Assembly (NCBI RefSeq): GCF_017581925.1
Contig: NZ_JAGEVG010000001.1
Span: forward strand, 186,001-250,000
DNA length: 64,000 nt
Direction: 5' to 3'
Source of the DNA: Gelidibacter pelagius
Lineage (GTDB): Bacteria > Bacteroidota > Bacteroidia > Flavobacteriales > Flavobacteriaceae
Every line of letters begins with the position of its first letter. Within the stretch, counting starts at the first letter, position 1. The notes under the pieces were generated by a model. The model made no database searches. It worked only from the letters and a program-made list of their open reading frames with translations, and was not told the origin of the DNA. This document shows positions 52,734 to 61,967 of the stretch, one piece after another. Both the position numbers and the translations under genes were made by a program.

Positions 52734-55523
52734 ATGCGCAACATCTTGAGTTTTATAATATATTTTATTGCTCTATCAGGATTTTCACAGGGTCTGGTTC
52801 AAGACAGTGTGCTTATAAAAAAGCAATTGAATAATGGTTTGACTTATTACATCTATCCAACAGATAAGGTTGAGGGAGAGGCTCATTTTCAGTTGTTTGT
52901 AAAAGTGGGCTCCTTACAAGAAACAGAAGACCAACGTGGTTTAGCACACTTCTTGGAACACATGGCCTTTAATGGAACAAAACATTTTGAAGCCAATGAA
53001 CTCATAGAGTTTCTTGAAAACAAAGGTTCAAAATTTGGTCATGATTTAAATGCACACACGTCTTTTGAAGAAACAATTTACAAATTAAAGATTCCAACAA
53101 AAGATGTGACTGTAGTGGACTCTACACTGACAATAATGTCTGATTGGGTGAATGGTTTATTATTGGATCCTTTAGAAGTGGAAAAAGAACGGGGTGTTGT
53201 TTTGTCTGAATGGCTTTCTAAACAATCTCCTAAAATTCAAAGCACTCAAGTGTTTTTGGATGTATTGTTGAATAAGTCCTTTTATAGCGAAAGAAAAGTT
53301 ATTGGAGACACGACGAGTTTAAGGCATTTTAAGATAGAAGAATTAAGAGCCTTTTATGAAAAATGGTATGATCCATCTTTAATAGCCGTTGCGATAACCG
53401 GAGATATCAATCCCAAAATGATAGAGCAAGCTATCATAGAAAAATTTGCGGACATACCTTCAAAAAAGCCAGTGCCCACCATAGGAAGCATTCCTGATTA
53501 TACCATAGACAGCTTAATTGTTTATAGTGATCAATGGACAAAAAAAACAGAATTGAATTACATTCAATTACAAGATGTTTTTAAAGGTGTCAATACTGAA
53601 ACTGCCTATGAGAATTACTTGATGCGTAGTGTTTTAAACAAACTAACTTCAGAACGATTGGCAAAATTATCTTTTGATGATAACCATTATACTCAGGGAA
53701 ATATTAGTATTGGTAATTTTTTAGAATCTAAAGGTGCATTAGTCGCTACAATTGAATTAAAACCAGAAAAGGCTTTAGAAGGCATTAATGAATTCAACAC
53801 CCATTTTCAGCAAATTTTCCAGTATGGTTTTTCATCCTTAGAAATAGAAAAAATTAAAAAAACCATGCTTGGTTCTTTTAAACGGTCAGTATCTGATCAA
53901 AAATCAATTTCAGCATCAGGTATGATAAGGCAAATGTATCAGGATTTCTTTTACGGAAATATGATTATATCCTTAGAAGATGAATACCAATTAATGAAAA
54001 ATAGCTTTTCAAAATTAGATTCTATTCAAGTTCTGAAAGCGCTTAAAGCAAACAAAAAAGATACGCCTTTTCATTATCTACTGACTACAAATAGTGACGA
54101 TTCAAAACGCTTACCCAATAGGCAAGAGTTAATAAGTGCAGCAAAAAAAATCAAAACACAAAAAGCAACTCCCTATAAAGACACTATCGATGTTCCTGAA
54201 GTATTACTAAATGAAACGCCAAAGGGTGGTACTGTTCAACGTGTTGTAGCTATCCCGGAAATTGATGCGCAAGAAATACATTTAAGTAATGGAGCAATGG
54301 TGGTTTATAAAAAATCACCTCTAGATCAAAATAAAATTTTACTGGCTGGATTTAGAAAAGGTGGTTTTTATGCTGTAGATAGCACCAACTACCTTAATGC
54401 GCAATACACAGCGCCTACGGTTTCAATGAGTGGTTATGGCGACTTCTCCAGAGAAGCATTAAGTTATTATTTAGCAGGTAATAGCGCGAAGGTTCAGTTC
54501 CTGATTGATAGAACACGATCTGGCCTTTTTGGAAGTACCAATACTAAAGATATTAAAACATTTTTCGAATTGTTTTATTTGAAAGCCACACAGCCAAGAG
54601 TAGACAGTCTGCTTTTTAACCAATTAAAAGAAATGGCCATAGCTAAGATCTCAAATAAACCAGAATCTGCTAAAGAGAAATTTCAAGAAGAGTTTAAATA
54701 TATAGTTCGCGGAAAAGATTACACAACCGTATCACAGTCTAAAGAAAGCTTAGAAACAAACTTACAACAGCAGGCAATAACAGACATTTATAATAACTAT
54801 TTTGGTGTTGCAGACAATTATGTACTGACACTTATTACAGATAAAGAACTGGAGGACATCCTACCGTATATAAAAACCTATATTGGAGGCATTCCAAAAG
54901 GAGAATTTGACAATTCTTACAAATATAAACCACACCCCATTCATAAGAAGGATGTTGATTATATAAAACACAATGGCGATTCACCTAAGGCGGTATTCTC
55001 ATTAGTTTTTCAACAAGACCACAAGTTAAAAGACATTCCAAACTTGGAAGTACAGAACCAACTTTTAGAAGCAATATTAAAACTAAAACTTAATAAGCGA
55101 CTACGTGAAGAGTTGGGCGTTGTATACGGGGTCAGTGTATCCATAAGTGCTACAAGCCATCCTACGCCCTTAAGCAGACAAACCATTGCTTTAGTTTGTG
55201 ATCCTTCAGATGTAGACATGATCACTACTGAAATAAAATCCATTCTAAAAGGTGTCGGTTCAGGAAAAACTAACATCGCACAACATCTGGAAACAGTAAA
55301 AACAAATCTAATTAAGAACTTCCACATTAATAAGCAAAGAAATTCTTTTTGGACAAAGAGTATTAGGGATTATTATTTTAATCAGTATGATAATTGGGAA
55401 TTCGTTACTGATTATGAAGCATTAGTAAACAAAGTTTCTGCAACAGATTTATCAAAAAACGCTAAAACATATTTTTTAAAGACACCGCGAATTAAGGCCG
55501 TCTTATATCCAAAAAATTATTAA
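52734..55523 (+). CDS. M16-family zinc metallopeptidase (PqqL-like)
   Basis: A 929-residue protein with a signal peptide (MRNILSFIIYFIALSGFSQ). The first M16 domain has the inverted zinc motif H72-FLE75-H76 in LAHFLEHMAFNGTKHF, and the third zinc ligand is E159 in GVVLSEWLSKQSP. Three further M16 domains lack the motif, as usual. It cleaves oligopeptides in the periplasm or at the surface. Being cotranscribed with SusC/SusD it would process imported peptides, which suggests a peptide or protein-derived substrate for the locus. Confidence 0.9.
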   Translation: MRNILSFIIYFIALSGFSQGLVQDSVLIKKQLNNGLTYYIYPTDKVEGEAHFQLFVKVGSLQETEDQRGLAHFLEHMAFNGTKHFEANELIEFLENKGSKFGHDLNAHTSFEETIYKLKIPTKDVTVVDSTLTIMSDWVNGLLLDPLEVEKERGVVLSEWLSKQSPKIQSTQVFLDVLLNKSFYSERKVIGDTTSLRHFKIEELRAFYEKWYDPSLIAVAITGDINPKMIEQAIIEKFADIPSKKPVPTIGSIPDYTIDSLIVYSDQWTKKTELNYIQLQDVFKGVNTETAYENYLMRSVLNKLTSERLAKLSFDDNHYTQGNISIGNFLESKGALVATIELKPEKALEGINEFNTHFQQIFQYGFSSLEIEKIKKTMLGSFKRSVSDQKSISASGMIRQMYQDFFYGNMIISLEDEYQLMKNSFSKLDSIQVLKALKANKKDTPFHYLLTTNSDDSKRLPNRQELISAAKKIKTQKATPYKDTIDVPEVLLNETPKGGTVQRVVAIPEIDAQEIHLSNGAMVVYKKSPLDQNKILLAGFRKGGFYAVDSTNYLNAQYTAPTVSMSGYGDFSREALSYYLAGNSAKVQFLIDRTRSGLFGSTNTKDIKTFFELFYLKATQPRVDSLLFNQLKEMAIAKISNKPESAKEKFQEEFKYIVRGKDYTTVSQSKESLETNLQQQAITDIYNNYFGVADNYVLTLITDKELEDILPYIKTYIGGIPKGEFDNSYKYKPHPIHKKDVDYIKHNGDSPKAVFSLVFQQDHKLKDIPNLEVQNQLLEAILKLKLNKRLREELGVVYGVSVSISATSHPTPLSRQTIALVCDPSDVDMITTEIKSILKGVGSGKTNIAQHLETVKTNLIKNFHINKQRNSFWTKSIRDYYFNQYDNWEFVTDYEALVNKVSATDLSKNAKTYFLKTPRIKAVLYPKNY

Positions 55524-55555
55524 TTATTAACCTTTATAAATTTAACAGAATGATT

Positions 55556-57016
55556 ATGAAAAAAACACTCAAACATTTTTTTGCTTTAACAGCAATTTTT
55601 TCGCTAGCAGTAAGCTGTAGTAGCGACGATGATGCGACAGATCCGGTACTTCCAGCAGAAGTGGGGATGACAAGTTTTGGTTTTTATGCGAACGACAATT
55701 CAGGAGTCTTGCTTAGTGATTATGTTATAGAAAATATAACATCGACCGAGATTAGTATATCTCTGCCTAATGAGACTGATTTGTCAAGCTTAGTAGCAAG
55801 CTTTACCACGACAGAAGGGGATGTTGTGAAAGTTGGTTCTATAGTACAAGTTAGTGGTACAACGGCCAACGATTTTTCTGCCGCGGTAGAATATTTAGTT
55901 ACCGAAGGTACCACCAATAAAATTTACACGGTATCAGTAGGTAAGATGGCGAGTTCTGTGTGGAGTCTGTTCTCTTCTTATACTGAAGATGACATATCAG
56001 ATATTTCATTAAGAATTAACCCATCAAACTCTTTGCCTTACATTGCTTATATTAGTCAAAGGGAAAGCCCTGACGATCGAAAAATGAATCTTATTAACTA
56101 TGATGGTACTACATGGAGCAGAATTGGAGCTAAAGATTTTTCAAATTTCAGAGCGCGATCTGTTGATTTAGAATTTAACTCAACAGGAACACCTTATGTC
56201 AGCTTTATGGAAGATACAGACATCAAGGAAGCGTCAGTAATGGCATATGAAAGCGGCTCATGGGACTATGTAGGAGGCGTTCCCTACACGGGCACTAAGG
56301 CAGGTGACAATACATTAGCTATTACTAGTGATAATACAATTTATGGCTTCTATGTACACGACGAAAGAGATGATGATAGACGAAGTGTGTTTTCGAAAAC
56401 TTTTTCTGGTGGTGCATGGTCAGATCTTACCATAACTGGAAGAACTGGAGCAGCAAGAGTTGTTAAATCTAAAGTAGTCAATGATGTGGTTTATCTTGCA
56501 GCACTAGACTTCGGAAACCTTCAATCTGTATCAGTATATAAATACGAAAATGGCGCATGGACGACATTAGCTGATAAAATGAAAGAAAATGAAGAAAACA
56601 CCATTTATTCATATGATTTAGAATTGGATGTTGACCAAGACGGCAACGTTTATTTAGCCTATGCTGAAAATAACGGACCAAGTACAGATTATCAAATTCG
56701 TGTTAAAAAATACGATGCCGAAGCAGCTACTTGGAGTACGCTTGGTGATTTAGTAGTGACGTCTCAAGTTAGAGATTTTGCTCTTGCGGTAAACAAGTTC
56801 AAAGTTCCAATGTTATTGTATCAAAACGATACCAAAACACCAGTTTTTCTACCATTTGATAATGATGTTAATAACTGGGGAACTCCGGTAACGTTTGCAG
56901 CATCAGATGCGAGTAGCTTAAAACTTGAAGTGGCACCTAACGGAATTTCGTATGCGTCATTCTTAGTAAGCAATCAATTAAGTTTACATAAATTTGATTC
57001 TCCAGATAATCAATAA
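55556..57016 (+). CDS. Surface lipoprotein with a Bacteroidota repeat (beta-propeller-like) domain
   Basis: A lipoprotein of 486 residues from the second Met; the preferred start MKKTLKHFFALTAIFSLAVSC has its acylated Cys at 21, next to SSDDDATD. Residues about 35-130 form an immunoglobulin-like module (VIENITSTEISISLPNETDL, VEYLVTEGTTNKIYTVSVGK). The rest shows repeats of about 45-60 residues with the pattern of beta-propeller blades (LRINPSNSLPYIAYISQ, DLEFNSTGTPYVSFMEDT, LELDVDQDGNVYLAYAE). It is exported and probably binds the nutrient. Part of the uptake operon. Confidence 0.75.
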   Translation: MKKTLKHFFALTAIFSLAVSCSSDDDATDPVLPAEVGMTSFGFYANDNSGVLLSDYVIENITSTEISISLPNETDLSSLVASFTTTEGDVVKVGSIVQVSGTTANDFSAAVEYLVTEGTTNKIYTVSVGKMASSVWSLFSSYTEDDISDISLRINPSNSLPYIAYISQRESPDDRKMNLINYDGTTWSRIGAKDFSNFRARSVDLEFNSTGTPYVSFMEDTDIKEASVMAYESGSWDYVGGVPYTGTKAGDNTLAITSDNTIYGFYVHDERDDDRRSVFSKTFSGGAWSDLTITGRTGAARVVKSKVVNDVVYLAALDFGNLQSVSVYKYENGAWTTLADKMKENEENTIYSYDLELDVDQDGNVYLAYAENNGPSTDYQIRVKKYDAEAATWSTLGDLVVTSQVRDFALAVNKFKVPMLLYQNDTKTPVFLPFDNDVNNWGTPVTFAASDASSLKLEVAPNGISYASFLVSNQLSLHKFDSPDNQ

Positions 57017-57039
57017 AGTAGTCTAATGCAATAGTATAA

Positions 57040-57077
57040 AATAAGCGGGGTACAATAAACTCCGCTTATTTATTTTT
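57040..57077 (+). terminator. Rho-independent terminator after the lipoprotein gene
   Basis: AATAAGCGG (57040-57048) pairs with CCGCTTATT (57062-57070) and is followed by TATTTTT. It lies 23 bp after the stop, so the phosphoesterase gene downstream may have a promoter of its own. Confidence 0.7.
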
Positions 57078-57089
57078 AAAATAATAGAT

Positions 57090-58577
57090 ATGGACTTCAT
57101 TTTTAAGTTTCTTATTATATGTTTCTTATCATTAACTACCTTTTCTCAAGCTCAAAATTCAGTAAATTGGGCTAAGGGAAATGTATTAAAATATACCAAG
57201 TCATTAAAAAAAAGTAAGGGACTCAATAATGTACTGGTTTCTAATGGTGATACGATTGTCGAGACCAATAGAAAAGGAGCATTTAAAATTCCAATAAAAG
57301 CTGGACAGGTAATTTTTCCTATTCTACCTTCTGGTTATAAATACACCAATCCAGAAAAATGGTGGTTTAATGTACCCGATAGTTTAGAGGGAGAGTCATA
57401 CATTGATATAACTTTTGGACTGCAAAGAGTTAAAAAGAAGAAAAAGTTTAAATTCTTGGCAATAGGTGATATTCAAGTTGGAACCAATGAGGAGTTAACC
57501 CAAGCCACAAAATCTATATTGCAGGAACTGCTTAATAGAAATGATTATGATTTTAGTATCTATTTAGGCGATTTAGTAAATGATTCCCCAGAATTATTTG
57601 TACCTCTAAAACAATTAATAGATCATGTCCCTCAACAATCATGGGTAGTTTATGGCAACCATGATAGAGATTTTACGGGCGATAAAACAAAACAACCTCA
57701 AAAGTTTAGAGAACATTTTGGATCAGAAACCTATGCCTACTTTTATAATAAGGTGCTGTTCATTTCATTAAACAGTATCACGCCTGAAGGAAAATTTGGT
57801 TATTCAGGTAGATATCAAAATAGTCAACTTCGATTTTTATCCCAACTACTAAAAACAATAGACTACGAGTATCCTATAGTAATTAATCAACATATCCCCC
57901 TTATGTGGATGAAAAACAAACAAGATGTCCTCAATATCTTAGACTCGTTTAAAAACGTTTTGTTTTTAACAGGACACTCTCACACTGTATTTCAAAATAA
58001 TATTGAAACACCATCGGGCAATACTATTCACGAACTTACAGCTGGTGCTGTGTCCGGGAACTGGTGGACAGGGCAGAAAGATTGGCAAGGTATTCCTGTC
58101 TCTTTAATGAGCTGTGGGACGCCAAAGGGGTATTTTGAAATCGAATTTGATAAAACAGAGTATAAAATTAATTACAAGGGAGTAGACTTGCCAAGTAACA
58201 AGCAGTTTAGTGTTTGGCTTGGCGATATGGATGCAGAGCCATTAGCATCCTTGTCAAAAAATAATGAGTTTTATATCAATGTTTTTGCTGGTTCAAATAG
58301 TACACAGGTTTCTATAACATTACCCAATGGTGAAATTATTTCATTAAAAAAGGACTTCGTTGTTGATCCTCATGTGAATTACATAAGACGTTCTCAAATT
58401 GAAGGGGACAGTCCAGATAAAAACAGTAAAAAAGCACCTTACCTAAGGAGAAAATCACATCATATATGGAAGGGAGTGTTACCAGATAATATAGCCGCAG
58501 GCTATCATAAAATTGAAATTTTAATCCAAGACCCTCATTTATCGACAATTAAACAGTCTTTTTGGATCCAAAAGTAA
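57090..58577 (+). CDS. Secreted calcineurin-like metallophosphoesterase
   Basis: A 495-residue protein with a signal peptide (MDFIFKFLIICFLSLTTFSQ). The central phosphoesterase carries D127 in AIGDIQVG, D161 in YLGDLVNDSP, N190-H191 in YGNHDRDF, then the NQHIPL and TGHSHTVF histidines, so the two-metal centre is complete. An N-terminal beta domain precedes it and a C-terminal domain (INYKGVDLPSNKQF and beyond) follows, the MetallophosN-metallophos-MetallophosC form found in Bacteroidota. Substrate unknown; it may work on phosphorylated material entering through the SusCD system. Confidence 0.88.
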   Translation: MDFIFKFLIICFLSLTTFSQAQNSVNWAKGNVLKYTKSLKKSKGLNNVLVSNGDTIVETNRKGAFKIPIKAGQVIFPILPSGYKYTNPEKWWFNVPDSLEGESYIDITFGLQRVKKKKKFKFLAIGDIQVGTNEELTQATKSILQELLNRNDYDFSIYLGDLVNDSPELFVPLKQLIDHVPQQSWVVYGNHDRDFTGDKTKQPQKFREHFGSETYAYFYNKVLFISLNSITPEGKFGYSGRYQNSQLRFLSQLLKTIDYEYPIVINQHIPLMWMKNKQDVLNILDSFKNVLFLTGHSHTVFQNNIETPSGNTIHELTAGAVSGNWWTGQKDWQGIPVSLMSCGTPKGYFEIEFDKTEYKINYKGVDLPSNKQFSVWLGDMDAEPLASLSKNNEFYINVFAGSNSTQVSITLPNGEIISLKKDFVVDPHVNYIRRSQIEGDSPDKNSKKAPYLRRKSHHIWKGVLPDNIAAGYHKIEILIQDPHLSTIKQSFWIQK

Positions 58578-58879
58578 TAATAGCAGTTTATATCCTGTTA
58601 GAAATGAATTTCAAGACTTAGATCCTTGATTTAAATTAATCTCTTGAATTTTGTGATATCCCATTTCCAGCTGCCAGTTTTCTCATCGCGTAAATCGGTT
58701 AACAACTGTCACTTGGCAATTTCGGTATCCTAATTCCAAGATGTTTTTTTAGGTTCTTTTCTCCGCATTGCTTATGATTATTGAAAGAATGTAATTGTAT
58801 TAGGCCCTGTCACTATTTTTAGCGCAAAAGTCCTTCAAATAGGCGTGAACAAGCCATAGCTTACATGCTTCTTAAAGAC
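58578..58879. other. Non-coding relic DNA after the phosphoesterase gene
   Basis: About 300 bp with no intact gene. On the minus strand a short frame reads LTDLRDEKTGSWKWDITKF, which looks like part of a protein, but I cannot name it. Confidence 0.35.
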
Positions 58880-59355
58880 TTAATAATTCATAAGCCCCAA
58901 CGAGCTCGGGCGATTCAAATGGGTTTTGGTAGTACTCAATTTCTTATGCCCTAAACTAACACTGATAATTTCAGTGGAGCAACCATTGTTCCTCATGGTA
59001 TTTGTTAGGGTATATCTTGCTACCTAACTCGTTAACCTTCCAGTAATGACATATAGTTTTCCGATTTTTTTAAGTCTTTATTAAATGTCCTTAAAACTTT
59101 ATCCTTTCTATTTTTGATCTGTATGGGACTAATCTTTTCTTTTAAAAGGATCGGAAGTACATAATGACTTAGAGAATTTTAAGCTTTATATGAGTCTAAA
59201 ATATTTCTTATTGGCTCTATTATTTTCATTGAAAAATGAGCTTGAGTTTTGGATCTCGTATAAAATATTCTACCGTCCGAAACGTCTGATCATACGAGTT
59301 TTAGCATATCAGAAAAGTTCATTCTTCTGGTGTAGAGGCTAAATAAGAAGTAATC
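58880..59355 (-). pseudogene. Decayed tyrosine integrase, catalytic domain
   Basis: On the minus strand broken frames line up with the integrase catalytic domain in the right order: a FLFSLYTRRMNFSDMLKL block with the first arginine, SDVSDGRIFYTRSKT, KIIEPIRNILDSYK, ILLKEKISPIQIKNRKDKVL, LTS-stop-VARYTLTNTMRNNG, and TEIISVSLGHKKLSTTKTHL with the GH motif but histidine at the place of the nucleophile tyrosine. Stops and frameshifts interrupt it. It is different from the island integrase. With the primase relic at 44.6 kb it points to an older element that enclosed the SusCD cluster. No intact gene is here; the sequence to 59572 shows nothing else. Confidence 0.75.
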
Positions 59356-59572
59356 ATGGGGTACCTGATTTGAGATAAGGTATGTCCACAAAAAATCTTC
59401 ACATCGAACGATTTTTTATTAACACCAAATCCTATTTTCCTATAATTGCCAATCCTCAATTTCCCTTCAAATACTAATTCATTCCTGACGAATACTAAAA
59501 CACCACCAACTCAAGCAAAACATCATACTACTTTAGAGGTAAATAAAATATAAACCTTTAAAACATAACAGT

Positions 59573-60226
59573 ATGAAAACCTTAAAAAACAGTATGTTCA
59601 TCGGATTGCTTCTCTTGGCAACGTCCGTATTTTCACAAAACAAAGAAGTAGAATTTGACATTTACACCACGTCAGCCTCCAAGGCTTCCCGCTACCTTTT
59701 GGCAGATCATGTGGCGCTTAGAGATTGCCCTGCAACACAGTGCCAACAATTGACCACCATTGCCATTGGTACCAATGTGCGATTATTGGCAAAAAGCGAA
59801 AGCCCACAAACCATTGATGGCGTTACCAGCAGATGGTATAAAGTAAAAATGGGGCCTCAGATAGGATGGATTTGGGGTGGTTTGATTTCCCAAAAAACAA
59901 TGGTCAGTAACACTAATCCTGAAATTAGATTCGTTTTTGGTGAAGCAGGGTTGGACAGTAATTCGCAACAACAATTCCAAATTAGAGCCATCAAGAATGG
60001 CGTTGAATTGGATAAAATTTTGCTCAGATCAAATACCTTAACGTATTCTGGAATAGAACTACTTAAAAATCAAGATCAGGATATCATCAGTTTGAGCTCA
60101 AATGAAGAAGGCAACTTTAATGTGATCGACAGTCCAATGTTCGTGGTTTTTAAAGACGACAGATTACAAAAAACGACCTCTTTAACAAGTTCAACGGAAG
60201 TACAAAACGATGCTTTTAAACTTTAA
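59573..60226 (+). CDS. Secreted SH3-domain protein
   Basis: A 217-residue protein with a signal peptide (MKTLKNSMFIGLLLLATSVFSQ). Residues about 40-105 form a bacterial SH3 domain (LADHVALRDCPATQCQQL, AIGTNVRLLAKSES, WYKVKMGPQIGWIWGGLI). The C-terminal half is a strand-rich domain (FGEAGLDSNSQQQFQIRAIK) without a known name. Bacterial SH3 domains often bind peptidoglycan or protein ligands in the envelope. It is monocistronic and ends in a strong terminator. Confidence 0.85.
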   Translation: MKTLKNSMFIGLLLLATSVFSQNKEVEFDIYTTSASKASRYLLADHVALRDCPATQCQQLTTIAIGTNVRLLAKSESPQTIDGVTSRWYKVKMGPQIGWIWGGLISQKTMVSNTNPEIRFVFGEAGLDSNSQQQFQIRAIKNGVELDKILLRSNTLTYSGIELLKNQDQDIISLSSNEEGNFNVIDSPMFVVFKDDRLQKTTSLTSSTEVQNDAFKL

Positions 60227-60265
60227 ACTTCAGAATCTGAGAATTAAAATCAATTGGCCTATGGC

Positions 60266-60303
60266 AAAAAAGTGCTGTTTCATTTTTGAAACAGCACTTT
60301 TTT
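60266..60303 (+). terminator. Strong rho-independent terminator
   Basis: AAAAAAGTGCTGTTTCA (60266-60282) pairs perfectly with TGAAACAGCACTTTTTT (60287-60303), a 17-bp stem with a TTTT loop and T-tail, about 40 bp after the SH3 gene. The AAAAAA/TTTTTT ends make it usable in both directions. Confidence 0.9.
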
Positions 60304-60651
60304 ATTAGTTATAGATTGGAATTTTTATTTTAGAAAACAATAAAAGAACAAGTAATAAATGATCTATTGATTTGAAAAGAAATGTTTAGAAAATCAAAAT
60401 AATCAAGTCTATGTATTTAAGATTATGATTGTTAAGAATATAAATCTTCTACTAAAAAGGCATATATTTAATTTATAATTAAAATGGATTTAGAACGAAT
60501 GCTATTTTATAGTCTTTCATGTTCTTTAATTATCCAAATGCAAATTGGAGATTATATTCGGGATGCATTTCATTAAAAATTGCGCGGGGAGAATCAATTG
60601 TCTACTCTAATATTTAAATTATCGCTTATCCTAACTGTTATAAACACTTTT
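60304..60651. other. Intergenic region before the DUF1343 gene
   Basis: About 350 bp of AT-rich DNA without a supported gene. The frame of the next gene is open from 60580, but the upstream Met gives no proper signal peptide, so this part is read as leader. Confidence 0.45.
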
Positions 60652-61920
60652 ATGAAATCTTCAATCCATCTTTATTTGTTTCTCATAATTCCCATATTTT
60701 TTTCATGTCATCAGATCAAAAAAAATCAAAAAATAAGCACCGATAAACCGACTGAATTCTCACGTGTTATAGTTGGAGCGGAACAATTATTTTCATCAGA
60801 ATTCTTTTCTAAAATTCAGAATAAACGAATTGGCTTAATTACAAATCATACAGGCTTGTTGCCCGACGGTCAGCATATCATAGATGTTCTTTATAAACAT
60901 CCAGAAGTTGAATTGACTTTACTCTTTGGGCCTGAACATGGACTACGAGGAGAGGAAGATACTCACGTTGAGCATGGCGTGGATTTTGAAACTGGTTTAA
61001 AAATTATTTCACTTTACGGCAAAACACGTAAACCTACCGCTGAGACGTTAGCCCATGTAGACGTCCTGATTTTTGACATACAAGACATAGGTGCAAGATA
61101 TTACACTTATATAAAAACCATGTTGTGGGCCCAAGAGGCGGCGGCGGAACAAAAAGTACCATTCATCGTCTTGGATCGTCCAAACCCTATTGGGGGAGAA
61201 TATGTAAATGGACCGGTTGAGCCGATTGCCGAAAACGGATCGATTCCAATTACCCATGGCATGACCATTGGGGAACTTGCACTCATGTTCAATGAAAATC
61301 GAAAAGATAATGGACTTGCAAAAGCGGACTTAACAGTCATTCCCATGAAAAACTATGGCAGACAGCAATGGTATGACGAAACAGGGCTGCCTTGGATAAA
61401 ACCTTCTCCAAATATGCTTACTCTTAAAACCGCAACGATGTATCCTGCCACCTGCTTAATTGAAGGCACCAATGTATCGGATGGTCGGGGAACGATGCGT
61501 CCATTTGAACAGATAGGTGCGCCATGGATAAACGGCACTAAATTGGCCGAACATTTAAATAGTTACCAATTGGATGGAATAGAATTTAAACCAATCCGCT
61601 TTGTACCGGATAGTATTGTAGATGGCATTAAAATTTACCCTCCAAAATTTCTGGGTGAAGAAGTGGAAGGGATTGAAATGATAGTAACTGATAGGAATAC
61701 ATTCAAATCGGCCCATGCAGGCATCTATATCTTACACGCGTTAAGAACATTATATCAAGAACGACTTGAACTAAGACCGCGAAGGTTAGATGGTTTGCTC
61801 GGTACTCCAGAAATTCGTTTGAAATTAGAGGCTGGCGAATCCCCAAAAACAATAATAGAGGACTGGGCAATCGAAGTCGATAGTTTTAAACAAAAAAGAA
61901 AGCGTTACCTACTTTATTAG
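60652..61920 (+). CDS. DUF1343 (NamZ-like) lipoprotein, putative exo-N-acetylmuramidase
   Basis: A 422-residue protein from the Met at 60652, chosen because it gives the lipoprotein signal MKSSIHLYLFLIIPIFFSC (Cys19). The domain is DUF1343, seen in NKRIGLITNHTGLLPDGQH, LLFGPEHGLRGEEDTHVEHG, VDVLIFDIQDIGARYYTYI, VLDRPNPIGGEYVNGP, PSPNMLTLKTATMYPATCL and EGTNVSDGRGTMRPFEQIG, all strongly conserved. NamZ of Bacillus subtilis belongs to this family and removes N-acetylmuramic acid from cell-wall fragments; hence recycling or turnover of peptidoglycan is a reasonable inference. The gene is convergent with pldA. Confidence 0.88.
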   Translation: MKSSIHLYLFLIIPIFFSCHQIKKNQKISTDKPTEFSRVIVGAEQLFSSEFFSKIQNKRIGLITNHTGLLPDGQHIIDVLYKHPEVELTLLFGPEHGLRGEEDTHVEHGVDFETGLKIISLYGKTRKPTAETLAHVDVLIFDIQDIGARYYTYIKTMLWAQEAAAEQKVPFIVLDRPNPIGGEYVNGPVEPIAENGSIPITHGMTIGELALMFNENRKDNGLAKADLTVIPMKNYGRQQWYDETGLPWIKPSPNMLTLKTATMYPATCLIEGTNVSDGRGTMRPFEQIGAPWINGTKLAEHLNSYQLDGIEFKPIRFVPDSIVDGIKIYPPKFLGEEVEGIEMIVTDRNTFKSAHAGIYILHALRTLYQERLELRPRRLDGLLGTPEIRLKLEAGESPKTIIEDWAIEVDSFKQKRKRYLLY

Positions 61921-61967
61921 CTATTTGATATTTTATTATGGATGATGGCTTCATGCATCGAAGTATT

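Noticed and set aside
58620-58760. Minus-strand fragment LTDLRDEKTGSWKWDITKF as a gene
   Set aside because: It looks like part of a protein but is too short, has no start, and cannot be assigned; kept only as relic DNA.
59341-59572. A third copy of the att core near the relic integrase
   Set aside because: I looked for CAGGTGGGACCAC or close variants here and found none, so the border of the older element is not defined.
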